This document shows, piece by piece, positions 31,805-43,605 of a stretch of 64,000 bases of DNA. The notes under the pieces are model-generated. The model made no database searches. It was given only the letters and a program-made list of their open reading frames with translations, and had not been told where the DNA came from. This DNA is from Phytophthora quininea (taxonomy: Eukaryota; Oomycota; Peronosporomycetes; Peronosporales; Peronosporaceae). The position numbers and the translations under genes are program-made. The DNA lies in assembly GCA_011947345.1 (NCBI GenBank), contig JAAVTG010000002.1:62001-126000 (forward strand). The letters are read 5' to 3'. The number at the start of each line of letters is the position of its first letter. The stretch's first letter is position 1.

Positions 31805-32124
31805 GATGGGTCTCAATTTTTAGGTGCAAAATGTAGTCTGTATGATCTGATTGACACGAATGATGTGCGGATTATAAAAACAAATCCCTCGGCGAAATGT
31901 GCGCAGGGATTGCGCAGTTTTAGCAAGCTTGTATCTTGCCTCCAGGGAGGACGAAGCCAGCCTCAGCTCCGTCATATCTACAACCACTCCCACGCACGTG
32001 CACCAGACCTTCGAGTTGCTACCGGAGAAGCTCAAGCGCATGCGCAGATTGGCAGTGTGTCGGCTATGACGACGCCATATACTTCGTGCAGGTATACGTG
32101 CTACGAGGATATTGCGCGGCAATT
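31805..32124. other. No gene recognised
   Basis: Begins with the GATG target duplication. Only short frames; no domain seen. Confidence 0.5.
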
Positions 32125-32724
32125 TTATAGGTTGGGTTTTTGTTGGGGAGGTGATGAAGTACGCGTTGCAGCGCCGCTTGTCGAAGTCGTGGTGCAGCCT
32201 CCGTTGGCATTGGAGTTGGCGTTGGCATTGTTACTGGTGTCAGCACCATTGCCGCTAGCAGATCTCGCGCCGATCAGGGTGATGGTGGTGCTGCTTCGCG
32301 ACGATGTCGTCGTTGATGGCGAGGCAGTGAAGCCTGCGTCGACCGTGGCGCTACTGCCCGACGACGACGTTGAAGCCGTCGAAGCCGTCGTCGAGTTGGT
32401 GCCGGAGCAAGAGGCCGTGACCGTGTCGAGGATGTCGGTCTGCACGGTCACGTTAGTGCCCGGTAGCGTGCAGTCGCCGAGCCCCATGCCTGAGGCGTCG
32501 TTCATCAACGCCATACAGCCTGCGCTGTTGCAAATGGACAAGACGTCGGCGGGCGTCAAGGCCGCCAGGGCGGTGATGCTGAGACCCGTTTCGGACCGGC
32601 AGTTTGCCGTGTCGCTGTTGCTGGTGACAAGCAGAAGTTGAGTCGTGGAACACTGCTGGGCTTGAACGACGCCGATGAACGTGAAGGATGAAGACGCCTG
32701 GTGTGTGCACTTACTGCGCCATCG
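32125..32724 (-). pseudogene. Elicitin-like secreted protein with Ser/Thr-rich tail, start unresolved
   Basis: Elicitins are small secreted sterol-carrying proteins of oomycetes. Reading minus: a hydrophobic FIGVVQAQ signal-peptide end near 32660, then a domain with the six expected cysteines (QQC, ANCR, ICNS, AGCM, GDC, ASC) at about 32655-32385, followed by a Ser/Thr/Asn/Ala-rich tail to 32125 like those of elicitin-like proteins with a wall-associated stalk. The frame is open back to a stop at 32725 but has no ATG before the signal peptide. The only nearby ATG is in another frame and is followed by GTAAGT. Either a first exon, an indel or loss of the start. Domain certain; gene integrity unclear. 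Confidence 0.75.
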
Positions 32725-32915
32725 TCACCGCTTTTCTTCAATATAGCACTGGGTGCCGCTCGAGTGTACTCTCAAACTTTGCAAGAGGACGTCAAGCTGC
32801 TATCTGAAAGTGGAGAAGCTTTACGGCTTGGCCAACATCAAGTGATGAACTGATGCGTGATTATATATTGCTACAATGAAAAGACAATTGACAGCGACAA
32901 AAATCAAAATTGTAT

Positions 32916-33341
32916 TCACTCGGGAAGCTGGAGTTCGGCGATGGGCGTAATTGAATTGTTTTTGCGGCGACGAATATTGAAGGGGGCCCCGCCGACAGAA
33001 GCTCCAGCTACCAATTCCAGTGCATGGCGAACGCTGGGTGTTGCTATACTGAAGACATCGCGGAAGTGCAACGCAGCAAAGCAATCAACATGGTAACCGC
33101 GCTGACACTCAGTGCAGCCCCACCGTGACCGAAGGCGCATTCCCCGCATACTGCACAACATACAGTACAACTGGCCGCTGGAGCGCTCAGTTGAGTTTGG
33201 CGTGAGGATATGACGGCTGCTGTCTACACCGACAGTTGCTGCTACCGATGCTACTGGAGATCTTTGCTTTGCAGCTCGCTTCTTTGTCAGCTCTGACGAG
33301 CCAGAGTTGGAATTCCTTTGCAAGACCTCGGGGTGCCACAT
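32916..33341 (-). pseudogene. piggyBac-type transposase C-terminal fragment
   Basis: 141 codons ending in a cysteine cluster CMLCSMRGMRLRSRWGC..C..GYHVDCF..LHF, the CxxC...CxxC...C...CF layout of the small zinc-binding domain at the C-terminus of piggyBac transposases. The catalytic part is missing; upstream it fuses with the aquaglyceroporin relic. Possible link to the TTAA terminus at 19680. Confidence 0.5.
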
Positions 33342-33371
33342 CTCGACGAGGCGATGTAGAGCCTACCACTA

Positions 33372-34005
33372 ACATCTCCACCGATCAGTGTCGCCACCAT
33401 TGGGATCCAGAAGTATTACGAGTCCATTGAGAAGATCTGGTGGCAATCGACGATGTACATGAACAAGCGTTCGTGCCTAGCGCCGATCTGAACATGAAGC
33501 AGCACAGCATGTCGATGACCAGCAGCGTCAGCGAACGGTGCCCCCTTCTTCTATGGCCAACAATTGCGTGCGTCCTTGGTGGCGTACGACATGAGCATAA
33601 TGTACGCACAGGCCAACACCTCCGTGTAGAAAGCCGCGTAGTTAGACATGCCTTCTCGTGGGTCCGTGATGAAGTGCTTATGAATGGGCTCTCGCACAGA
33701 ATCCTCTGGTAGTTGAGCATGTAAATCAACGCTGCAGCCACAGAGACCCCGAGCATCTGCGCGACCAAGTAGCCGGGCATTTTCCACCACGACACGCGGC
33801 CGTACACCGCGTCGGTAGTGATGATGCCCGGGATGCGGTGCGCGCCGCTGGTGTTGTCGCCGAGGAACGTGCCAACCATCAGGGCCATGCCCCCAGGCGA
33901 CGCACGTCGTATTGTGTCGCCGTACTATCCGTTCCAGAGTCTGTTCTGCTGGATGCCGGCCAGGCCAGAGGAGATGGTGACGGTCGTGGCCTGGTACTCA
34001 GTCAT
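33372..34005 (-). pseudogene. Aquaglyceroporin (MIP family) relic
   Basis: MIP channels pass water and glycerol through membranes. Fragments in order on the minus strand: TEYQATTVTISSGLAGIQQN, a stop in WNG*YGD, ALMVGTFLGDNTSGAH where the first NPA motif should follow (here RIPG), AVYGRVSWWKMPGYLVAQML, AALIYMLNYQR, then after a frame change HFITDPREGMSNYAAFYTEV, LTLLVID, and the last helix WIPMVATLIGGDVSG. The NPA motifs are lost and frames change at least twice, so it is non-functional whatever the sequencing quality. Confidence 0.8.
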
Positions 34006-35870
34006 ACCCTCGCATTCTTGATGACGAAAGCGTTCCTCGGAGCGACGAGGACTTGAGCAGACTCGTGGTCAAAGTGGACATGGCCGTCACTCCGAACCTC
34101 GTGGACAGAGAGATCCGAAGCCACGCCTTCTCACCGACACTACCCGATGCTCCCCACATCGATCGCCAATGACCGCTTACACCGTGATGATCAGCGAATG
34201 TCGGTGCGTCTGGGTTGATCTTGTTGGCAGCAGGCACGGTGGTAGTGTGCACACGGTGCAGCACCGACGGCAACAGGAATCTTGTCGTGCAGAGTTCCAC
34301 CGTCATGAGCAGTGTACAGCGTGGTGTCGACGGTGAGGTGGCGGCTTGATAGCTTAGTAGCTTGATTGGTAGGAAGTAAATCGAATAATGAGCAGCTAGC
34401 AGCGTTTGGCGCCGCATCAGCGTCGTTTGGTGCCGCATTTGCGCCATCACACAACATCTTCGCGCCAAAATTCAAAAACTATCGAGCACGTGCCGGCGCG
34501 CAAAACCGTTGAGGGGTGTGGTTGAAGTCAGGCGCGCACAGTGCCGGTAGTCCTACTGCCAGGATATGTAAGGAGCGGTCGTGAAGGTTGTCTTCACGGT
34601 AGAGCTCACCGGAAGATTATGTTGATTCTAGACATAACTGTATTTGATACAAACAACCGCAAATTCATCCAGCTATTAGCGGAGCTTTTGATTCTCTAGT
34701 TACCCCCCTTATCACCTTTACTTGACTCGCGAACTGATTGTTTAGGTGACTGTTAATACCGATAGCCGGAACCTCAGCTCCGCCTGACGACAACGAGTTC
34801 CAAATGGTAAAAGTCTCATGAAAGCTCCCTAGGGAAAATCCCTCATCTGACCGCTATCGTTCACAACTATGCTCCCTCACTGTACAAGTTCGACTAAAGC
34901 AAGCGGAGATCATTTTTGTCTCCATCGTTTGACAGCTCTGAGAACAAGAATCGACTGTTGAGATCGGAAAGCGGTGGAACGACTGCCGAACGGGTTGTGG
35001 ATCCTACACTGCTCCAACAAGAAAATGTTTGGAGATCTAATCGCACCGTGAAGAGTCCGAGCACTGCTGTACAGGTAGTTTGTGTGCCAAGATATGGCAA
35101 CTTACATGGTTTGCTGAACCAGTTGAAGGACATCATGCGCTCGTTGAACGTCGCGGTCTCTTTTCTTCAGTCAATGTGTTGGATTTTTTCGCACAGAGTG
35201 GACAGCCCCCTTGACATACTGCTAACGATTAGTTCGGCCTCGCACAAGTTCGACAGGGTTTTTTGACGGGCGGGCATCCATTGGTTTTGGAATGTGTTGC
35301 ATCGATAAGACTTGATCGCCCGTACTGAGAGCAGTACAGTTCTCTAGCCGAAGTTTCGCAACGATTGCCACGAAGATCCATCGACGTTGACGCAGCGTTG
35401 TGGAGGGATCGCCCAGCTGGCCATAGAACGGGAAGCTTATCAACAATCGCGACGGCCGAATTGCTGTAGTGTGGCTGAGACTTCGCGCATTTCGCGACCC
35501 AGTGACACTTTACAAAACCTGTCGAATCTCCAAGTACTGTAACCATTACGTTGATCAATGTCTCTCCGGCGGAAAATGCAACATCATAACGCGAGTTCAT
35601 CACATGAGCAGGTTGTTGCCTGTTGTGGCAACCGCACGCAAAACGCGATGTGACCGCGCCAGCTTTACAATCGAACGCTCGCCTAGTCTTTTACTGTTTG
35701 CACATCCTACGACGACGCCCGGCTGGCGTTTGCTTTGGTGTTCGCGATTGCACACGCGTGGGTTAATGCACCAAGAGCAAGTCACACACACCCTTGCCAG
35801 AGGCCTTGTCTGAAGCTGCTATCGTACGCTCGTAATCCTCCCTCTTGCAACGCGGCCCGTGACCAGGATT
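34006..35870. other. No gene supported
   Basis: Long AT-balanced region with only short frames. A 125-codon minus frame at 35229-35603 and its neighbours down to 34894 look weakly protein-like (QLGDPSTTLRQRRW) but match nothing I recognise; probably a decayed transposon gene. Confidence 0.4.
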
Positions 35871-35887
35871 CCATTTCCACTCTCACC
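35871..35887 (+). promoter_or_regulatory. Candidate oomycete initiator of GH17 gene 1
   Basis: CCATTTCCACTCTCACC, 30 bp before the ATG. It resembles the oomycete Inr/flanking element (TCA-pyrimidine with CAWTT) and is shared with gene 2. Confidence 0.4.
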
Positions 35888-35916
35888 TCCATCACCGCAA
35901 GAGCCGTCAGAGTATC

Positions 35917-37115
35917 ATGAAGTGCTTCGCCCCGCTTGTCATGGGCGCCATCGCCCTCCTCTCGTCCGAGGCCAATGCCAACGGCGTCTGCTACGACCCC
36001 AACCACGGCACCGGCATGGATGCCAACTCGGTGGCAGCTGACATGAAGATCATCGCTGGCCTCGGCTTCGACAGCGTGCGCACGTACATTTCCATGTTCG
36101 GCGACGTCGAGATCGGCCCCATCGTTGTGGCCGCCGGCCTGAAGGTCATGCTGGGCGTGCCGTACCCGCAGAGCGACTACCAGGACCAGATGGCTGCCGC
36201 CATCAAGGCCGCGCAGGCCGGCGGTGTGTCCGCCATTATGTTGGGCAACGAGAACCTGGCGGGCGTCAACACCGTTCCGAGCGACATGGTTAGCGTGCTC
36301 CAGAGCATCAAGTCGCAGGTGCCTTCGGGTGTGCTGGTCGGCACAGTGCAGCGCAACACGGAGGTGATCGGCCACTCCGGCATCTCGGGCTGGGACGACC
36401 TGGTGTCGCAGTGTGACCTTGTCGGCGTGAACGCGCAGCCATTTTTCAACCCCAACACCGCTTGCGAGGACGGCATCAATGTCCTTAAGAGCCAGTGGGA
36501 CTCCATGTCGGGCACCTATGGCAGCAAGCTTGTGCTGACGGAGACCGGCTGGCCGTCCAACGGCACTCTGTCGGGCAACACCGGCAGCCCGGAGTGCGCC
36601 GAGACGTTCTACAACGCCTACCAGGAGTGGAGCAGCTCAATCAGCGAAAAGTTCTACTTCCAGATCTTCGACACCCCGTACAGAACGGAGGAGTACGAAA
36701 AGACCTTCGGTGTGACCACCTTCGACGGTCAGAACAAGTTCTCCATGACGGTGCAGCAGGTGGCCAACGCGACCCAGGCTGGTTCTGCCGTTCAGCAGAC
36801 CTACGAACAGGTGACTCAGACCGACGCCCCTGCGGCTACCACGGCCGCCCCGATCCCCGAATCGACTACCTCCGCCCCAGCTCCGGAGTCGACACCCGCC
36901 CCGGAGTCGACCCCCGCCCCGGAGTCGACCCCGCCCCGGAGTCGACCCCTGCTCCTGAGTCGACCACTGCTCCCGAGGCCACCACTGCCGCCCCGGTGCC
37001 AACGGAGACCCCCAGTGTCGTCCAGAGCACGGGATCGGCTGCTACGCCCAGCCCGGAAGTCGTGCAGTCTCAGGGCGACGTTCCCGCCAAGACCGGCAAG
37101 CTGTGCGATATGTGA
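35917..37115 (+). CDS. GH17 endo-1,3-beta-glucanase-like secreted protein, gene 1
   Basis: Signal peptide (residues 1-20), then a GH17 TIM-barrel domain to about residue 280. Family catalytic residues are visible: proton donor in GNENLAG (E112) and nucleophile in LTETGWPSNG (E209). Acts outside the cell on beta-1,3-glucan, either in the oomycete's own wall or in a host. A PAPEST-type Thr/Pro/Glu tail follows. One base is missing in an ACCCC run near 36930; in the restored frame the protein ends at 37115 (..GKLCDM) without the membrane anchor found in genes 2 and 3. From base 35926 to about 36760 it is identical to gene 2. Followed by a convergent arrestin-like gene. Confidence 0.85.
36883..36966 (+). 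repeat. 18-bp repeats encoding PAPEST
   Basis: About five CCCGCCCCGGAGTCGACC-type units. One unit has lost a C, giving the frameshift of GH17 gene 1. A typical site for replication slippage or sequencing error. Confidence 0.8.
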
Positions 37116-37147
37116 AGCACTTCTTCGTGATGGAAGTGAGGTTGCCT

Positions 37148-38359
37148 TCACCCGGTACCTTCGAAATGCCAATGCTTGTGTTTCACTTGCCATTTTAAAT
37201 GTATAAATGCACTTGAACATGCTAAAAGTTTTCGTCTGTTAATCACCACCGGCAACTCCACGATAATACTGACTTCGGTCTTAGGGCTGCACTCGCAAGA
37301 CAAGTGCGAACACTCCACCACCAGTCGATGGCTTCTCTCCACGAAGGTGGAGTGAATGCTGCTTCCCACCGGCGACGTAGGATCGGCTCGGACAAGTTCC
37401 AGCAGAACGGCAAAGTCGAGTGCTTTCTCGCCGCGTACGTGAATTCGGCGATCGTTAAGTACCTTGGTGCTCTGCCCTTGTTTCAGAGAAGCGACCGTGA
37501 TTCGAACTTCTTCGTAAAGTCGGAAAACTACGGCAAAACCATTTTGTTCATCGTGGAAGTTTGTGTGGCACTGCACTCGTATCGTGTCACCTGCGCGATA
37601 GCGAGACTTGTCCAATACGACTGAGAGAAACCCACCGGCTTCGGATTCGGAAGGGATAGTTGCCGGCTGCTGGGTGGTAGTTCTTCTAAGCATAGAAGCA
37701 GTCGAGGGATGGATGCTACCGAGGGGTGTTTCAGGAATCAGTGGGTTTTGAATCGTAATGTCTTGCTGAGTCTCCAACACGAGACCTTGCTGCGCGTTCA
37801 GGCACGCGTGGAAGACATAACGCAACTTCGCGTGCACGCCACTCAATGACCCAGCGTGCTGACAGTTAAGCTCAAAACTTGCCGGGAGATTGCTGTGAAG
37901 TTGATAAACGACAGGAAACACATACTCGCCTGGGCCATAGATCCTGGGTTTTGCACTCACGGCCATCTATTTTGTGGCACATTAGAAAGGGGCGAGTCAA
38001 TAGCACCCAATGAGCATCACCTTGTCGTGCAGAAATTCGTTCTGACGGGAACATACTTCTTCGCTTGCTGTTCGTCGCGTAGTCTTCTCGGACCATGATA
38101 CTTTTCTTCACCACTAACGCAGCCCACCAATCCTTCCCGAGCAACATCAACCCACGCTACATATTGGCAAACAGTATCGACTCAATACTTTAGCGCTCCA
38201 GCACGTACCGTTGCATTGTATTCGTTCCACAACGCACAAGAACACGTTGGCTTGGAGGATGTCGCCGGGATGATAAACTTCTCGATCCAAAGCCACCCGC
38301 AATGTACACTTCACGTTACCGCTCCTTGCATTGCGCAGAACCGAGGGAGTGGAAGCCAT
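37148..38359 (-). pseudogene. Arrestin-like protein, gene 1, broken N-terminal half
   Basis: C-terminal part (37966-37148) is an arrestin_C-type fold: YGPGEYVFPVVYQLHSNLPASF, SGVHAKLRYVF, then SVVLDKSRYRAGDTIRVQC. The N-terminal part (ATG at 38359; LRVALDREVYHPGDILQANVF) is separated by a scrambled stretch at 37970-38200 with several frames. Arrestin-domain proteins are cytosolic adaptors for trafficking of membrane proteins. Weakly similar to the better-preserved gene at 41115-42105, which also ends next to a GH17 gene. Confidence 0.65.
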
Positions 38360-39344
38360 TTCCCGTGACAGAAGAGCTCTCTAGTGGCGCTTGCTAGTGT
38401 GAGTCCACTCCACAGCAGAGGTCCCAGGTGAGTACATGTATTCCATCCGTTCTTACCGCAGCCCTGCAATCTTATCCGCCATTTAAATTTGCTAGCGATC
38501 CAATACGTCATGGCAAGCTTGCTTCACATGAAAATGCCGAAGGCGCGGCGTAGCAAGATCGCAAGGCTGAATCCTACTGCTGTCTAGCGCAAAATAATAG
38601 TTGACGTCAAACCCAACAATCGTTTCAGGATCGTCGATCCACAACGTCGACCTCGTCAAGTTGTCATGCATAAACTACGACGAAGATCCAGTTGCCTTTC
38701 ATTTCGGTTGGATACACAACAAATTGCTGCTAAGGATGGTGGTTTCGTGCTTGAGTGCTGCCGAAAAACCCACAGCCGATCGCGGCACGTACAGTATCAG
38801 TCGCCACGGTGCAACCACACGCAAGAATTATAGCGTGAAGGGTGTTACGCGTGCAGCAAAATCAAATCGAGCTACGTAGCAGTAAAACTGAATTGGAAGC
38901 CAGTCCGTCCTTCGACAAGGGCTTGGACATAAAGCGACAATTTTGACGTAGAGTGCGTTGGTCGATCTCGAAAAGAAGATTGGGGTCGACGTTGTGTGCT
39001 TTACGAGATTGCTCCTCTTTTTGTGCTGGTCGGGTGTTATTAATTTCCTCCAAAGTATCCTCCTCTCGCATAAAAAACAGCAGTCAACAACCTCCATTAC
39101 TTGCTCTACACGGCTTGCTAGGAAGCGTTCTGCAAGTTGAACGGCGCATTCAAAAGCAAAGACTCTTCAATTGAACGATCATCAACACATCCTACGAATG
39201 CATCCGAGTTTTGGTGTCTGCAAAGCTGACAAAATCTTGGTGGAGCTCTAGCGCCTGTCCTGCATGCCCTCTTACATCTAGATCAAGCACTGCACGCGTT
39301 GCAAATTGCGATGAGTTCCGCGCTGCCGCGGCATGCATGTAGAA
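38360..39344. other. No gene recognised
   Basis: A 69-codon minus frame at 38862-39071 (MREEDTLEEINNTRPAQKEE..) looks moderately coding but cannot be assigned. Nothing else stands out. Confidence 0.4.
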
Positions 39345-39360
39345 CCTCATTTCCACTCTC
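39345..39360 (+). promoter_or_regulatory. Candidate oomycete initiator of GH17 gene 2
   Basis: CCTCATTTCCACTCTC, 80 bp before the ATG; close to the oomycete initiator consensus and to the motif before gene 1. Confidence 0.45.
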
Positions 39361-39439
39361 GCCCTCAACTCGCCACGAGCAGACCGGCTTGAGTACATTC
39401 CAGCTCGCTGCTTGACTCCTAGTAAGACACTTGTCGCCA

Positions 39440-41021
39440 ATGGTGAAATTCTTCGCCCCGCTTGTCATGGGCGCCATCGCCCTCCTCTCGTCCGAGGCCA
39501 ATGCCAACGGCGTCTGCTACGACCCCAACCACGGCACCGGCATGGATGCCAACTCGGTGGCAGCTGACATGAAGATCATCGCTGGCCTCGGCTTCGACAG
39601 CGTGCGCACGTACATTTCCATGTTCGGCGACGTCGAGATCGGCCCCATCGTTGTGGCCGCCGGCCTGAAGGTCATGCTGGGCGTGCCGTACCCGCAGAGC
39701 GACTACCAGGACCAGATGGCTGCCGCCATCAAGGCCGCGCAGGCCGGCGGTGTGTCCGCCATTATGTTGGGCAACGAGAACCTGGCGGGCGTCAACACCG
39801 TTCCGAGCGACATGGTTAGCGTGCTCCAGAGCATCAAGTCGCAGGTGCCTTCGGGTGTGCTGGTCGGCACAGTGCAGCGCAACACGGAGGTGATCGGCCA
39901 CTCCGGCATCTCGGGCTGGGACGACCTGGTGTCGCAGTGTGACCTTGTCGGCGTGAACGCGCAGCCATTTTTCAACCCCAACACCGCTTGCGAGGACGGC
40001 ATCAATGTCCTTAAGAGCCAGTGGGACTCCATGTCGGGCACCTATGGCAGCAAGCTTGTGCTGACGGAGACCGGCTGGCCGTCCAACGGCACTCTGTCGG
40101 GCAACACCGGCAGCCCGGAGTGCGCCGAGACGTTCTACAACGCCTACCAGGAGTGGAGCAGCTCAATCAGCGAAAAGTTCTACTTCCAGATCTTCGACAC
40201 CCCGTACAGAACGGAGGAGTACGAAAAGACCTTCGGTGTGACCACCTTCGACGGTCAGAACAAGTTCTCCATGACGGTGCAGCAGATTTCCACCGCGACG
40301 CAGCAGACGTACCAGCAAGCTGGGTCGGTGGTGGCACAGCAGACTACCCAGCAGGCCGGTTCTGCTGCTCAGCAAACGTACCAGCAAGTGACCCAAACCG
40401 AGGCCCCGACCCATGCGCCCACTGAGGCCCCCGTAGCCCAGACTGCGGCCCCGGTGGCAGCCACCGCTGCGCCGACTGCCGCTCCGACCCCGAGGCTACT
40501 ACCGCCACCCCGGTTGCGACAACAGCTGCCCCAAAGCCCGAGGTCACCGCTGCTCCCACGCCAGAGACCCCCATGCCGACGGAGACGCCTGCGATTACAC
40601 AGAGCTCGGGCTTTGGCAACTTCAACAGCTCCGCTGGGTCGGACGAGCTTCAGTTTGGTTCGGCTTCGACCTCGGGCTCGGTGTCCGTTGGCAGCAACGA
40701 GCCCGGCGTCAGCTCGGCGTCGACGGCGTCGTCTTCCGACAACAAGCAGCAGTCACAGCAGTTGCTACAGACTGTCAGCTCCACCGGTACGAGCTCGCAA
40801 GCCCAGCAGCAGCAGGGGGACAATGTCCAGAAGGCAAACACTCAGAGCAGTGGCGGCGGGGCGCCACCTCAGTGGCTTTCGCTGTGGCAGCTGCTGCGTG
40901 CGCTGTGCTGATGGCCTTTGGCTTCATCTACAAGACCCGCCAGCGTGCTGCTGAGCTCGGCGTTGAGGACAAGCGTGACAACTTCTCCGTCACTCCGATC
41001 CAAAACACGTGCGCGCTGTAA
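39440..41021 (+). CDS. GH17 endo-1,3-beta-glucanase-like membrane-anchored protein, gene 2
   Basis: Same signal peptide and catalytic domain as gene 1 (same GNENLAG and LTETGWP sites). The tail differs: Gln/Ala repeats, Thr/Pro-rich stalk, Ser-rich region, then a transmembrane helix (AVAAAACAVLMAFGFIY) and a basic cytosolic tail ending in NTCAL at 41021. Two single-base breaks lie in CCCC near 40488 and GGGG near 40862; correcting them gives one protein of about 525 residues. So this is a wall-facing glucanase tethered to the plasma membrane, if expressed. The start ATG at 39440 is chosen because it directly precedes the signal peptide. Confidence 0.85.
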
Positions 41022-41114
41022 GCTCGCCGTACAGATGCAGAAGGCAAATACATGTAGCAATTTAGTTTGCGTGCAACATGTAAGATTTTAACTGCTCAAC
41101 GGTCCTCTTACAGC

Positions 41115-42105
41115 TTACAGCTCCTTAGTCTTCCTGACCGACGCTGCATCCGATGGGGTTACCACCGCTGCTGCCAGAATTGTTGGAGCAGCCAGAATCT
41201 TGACTGGGATCTCGATCTTCACGCTCGGGCTCAGCCGGAAGCGGCATTGCACCTCGACGTGGTGCGTCCAGCTCACAAGTTGGCTAGTCATCGGCGGTAA
41301 GATGGCGTACTTGGACCCACGTCCAACTAAGTCGAGTGTGTATACTTCGTGGCTCGAGGCCCCAGCTTTCAGACCAGGGTATTTCTTGTTGGCGAGACAC
41401 GTGTGGGTGACGATGTCGTTGTGCTCGCCGTTCCTGTGGACCACCAGGTCCTCGAACAGCTTCACGGACACCGACTTGGCGTCCATGCTGGCCCCGTTGG
41501 AAATGGAGCAACGGATCTGCAACGTGTCACCGGCGACGTACGCGTCGCGCTGCAATGTGCCGGACAATTCGCAGTTGCCCTGACGGATCACTCCAAGCAG
41601 CTTGGCGTGCTGTGCTGTCGACTCGCTCTGGGCCTGCACCGGGTAGGCCACCGCTAGTGCAGCCGTCACCTGGAGTGGCTGGTTGACTTTGAGATCGGAC
41701 GTGAACGCTCCTTTGAGAGGCAGGTGCAGCTTGAGCTCGTACTTGACCGCAGCGTCGATATCGCAGTACTGGCCGGCGTGACGCCACGTGATGCGGAAGT
41801 TCCCCGGTAGAGTTGGCTGCAGCTGATAGTTGAACGGGAAACGTACTCCCCGGCGCGTAGACGTCGCGGTCGCCGCACAAGACAATTTGCTCGGCGATGA
41901 GCATGTTGCTCTGCTTGTGCGGCACCGCCACTTCACCGTACGACTCGTTGAACTTGACGTACTCTTCTCCACCGATTTCCAGGACCAAAGCTGCTTTGCT
42001 GTTGATCTCGCTGATCACCGACAAGTACACGGTGCCGTTGACGACGTCGCCGGCCACGTAGCTGTCGCGATCGAGCTCTAGGCGCAGAGTAGCTTTCTTG
42101 CCCAT
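41115..42105 (-). CDS. Arrestin-like protein, gene 2
   Basis: ATG at 42105 (MGKKATLRLELDRDSYVAGD). Arrestin_N fold: GTVYLSV, LVLEIGGEEYVKF; then YAPG, RFPFNYQLQPTLPGNFRITW, KYELKLHL; arrestin_C fold: GNCELSGTLQRDAYVAGDTLQIRC to YTLDLVGRGSKYAILPP and ending IEIPVKIL. A single-base break near 41850 (GTTTCCC) separates halves that align end to end, so the gene may be intact. Cytosolic adaptor, perhaps in endocytosis; partner unknown. Tail-to-tail with GH17 gene 2, 93 bp apart. Confidence 0.8.
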
Positions 42106-43495
42106 AGATGCAGGCGGTGGGGAGGTAGTGTGAGTGAAGGAGATCGAAATCGAAAGTGGCTCAGCTTGCACAACTTCGACGTCGCCGTGGTGCAGCTGGA
42201 TATCGGTAGGTCGTATGTGTCCAAGTCAAAGCAAGATTTTCTTGCCAAGAATCCTTTATCGCCTGCACAGTGCAGCCAACAAATGCGACCAGAAGAATGA
42301 CGAGAAACAGTGCCCGCCAGCCTTGGTTGCAAGTTGCGCTGTTCAGGTACTCTCATCCTGATATCTCCACGCAGCAAGCTACAAGGTAGATTTTATATCC
42401 ACCGCAGTAAAGCGAGCTGCTTCATAAAGCCGAATCTGTCCCTGCTGGGGATTGAGGCAGGGTTCATGTACACACAGCAAGCTTTATTATATACCGGGCA
42501 TGAACTTTACGAAGGAGCGGCATTTTAGCCGGCATATCCACAGCAAAAGACCTACAACATCTACTGATTGGAGACTTCGGTAGCATCTCGTAGATGCAAA
42601 CCACGGGCCTGGCATGTTTTCCTCGCCCTCCCAGCCCAAGTATTAGCCTCGGAAGCCATTTCTCTCCACTTGCTCGTATCCTCGCCGTCCTTGACAACAA
42701 TGCAATGCAGCACAACCCCCACAGCCCCGGTGGCGCCACCGGCAAGGCAAGGGCGGAACGTACAGAGGACGTCATATTCAACTGCTGGAGGTTGATCCCC
42801 CCGGCTAACTGGGCAAGCCGGTCTGTCGTGAGCACCGCGGCGAAATGCCACGGACAGCGTGAATCCATAGAGCACGCCCTCCCTCGTCCTCGCTGTGAAC
42901 GACAATGACCATAAACTCCAACTTCACACAGCCAAAAGCTCGCCAACTTTTTGCGGAGAGTCTCCGCAGGAGACCGAGGGCTTTGCGGGGCGAAGATTTG
43001 CAATCGCCGACTCGACTCGGCCAGGAGCCAGGAATCGCTCGACCTGAGGGCGTCGTCGATTGCAGGCGGTGTTGGGTCACAGCGAGCGGCACGTTACACG
43101 TCTCCGCTGCGGACAAAAGTTATCTGCATCGAATCATCCGTCCTGTTGTCGCCGTGAGAAATGAGCGATTGATAATAGCGTCCGATCTACTGGAGACGAA
43201 CACTTCGACTCTCTTTCAAGTCGCGTCGACTCGCCATGCGCGGATTGGCCTGCTCGGCAGGTTATCGCTGCAACGTGACATACGCCCGACAGATGGAGCG
43301 GCAGCCGGGAACGCTGTCCGCCCGATGTCCGAACTCGGGCTCCGGAGCCACACAGGGCGCGACTCCTATCCTTGTTCCCTCTCACCATCGACTGCTGCTG
43401 GCCAGGTCTATCCCTTCTGTCCGCGCTTTTTCCTGTCCGCGACTCCTGCCGCAACGTGTTGCACGTCGCGGCAGACCGAGCGAATGAAATGGCAT
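42106..43495. other. Intergenic; no gene supported
   Basis: Overlapping long frames on both strands (for example 42464-43003 minus, 42561-42905 minus, 42905-43609 plus) reflect GC-rich sequence; none shows a domain. Presumably holds the divergent promoters of arrestin gene 2 and GH17 gene 3. Confidence 0.45.
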
Positions 43496-43516
43496 GGGCT
43501 CACTTTCACTCTCTCC
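43496..43516 (+). promoter_or_regulatory. Candidate oomycete initiator of GH17 gene 3
   Basis: A pyrimidine-rich CTCACTTTCACTCTCTCC motif about 90 bp before the ATG, a good fit to the oomycete Inr (GCTCAYTY). Confidence 0.45.
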
Positions 43517-43605
43517 GGCTTCTCTACCCAACGCGGAGCGGACAGCTTTCTAGACGACCGCAGCAGCCAGCTAGTTAGCACACTACTTTTCAAGAGGAAA
43601 GTACC

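Noticed and set aside
40990..41021. Prenylation (CaaX) signal at the GH17 gene 2 C-terminus
   Set aside because: Only two residues follow the cysteine in NTCAL and NICSL, so it does not fit CaaX.
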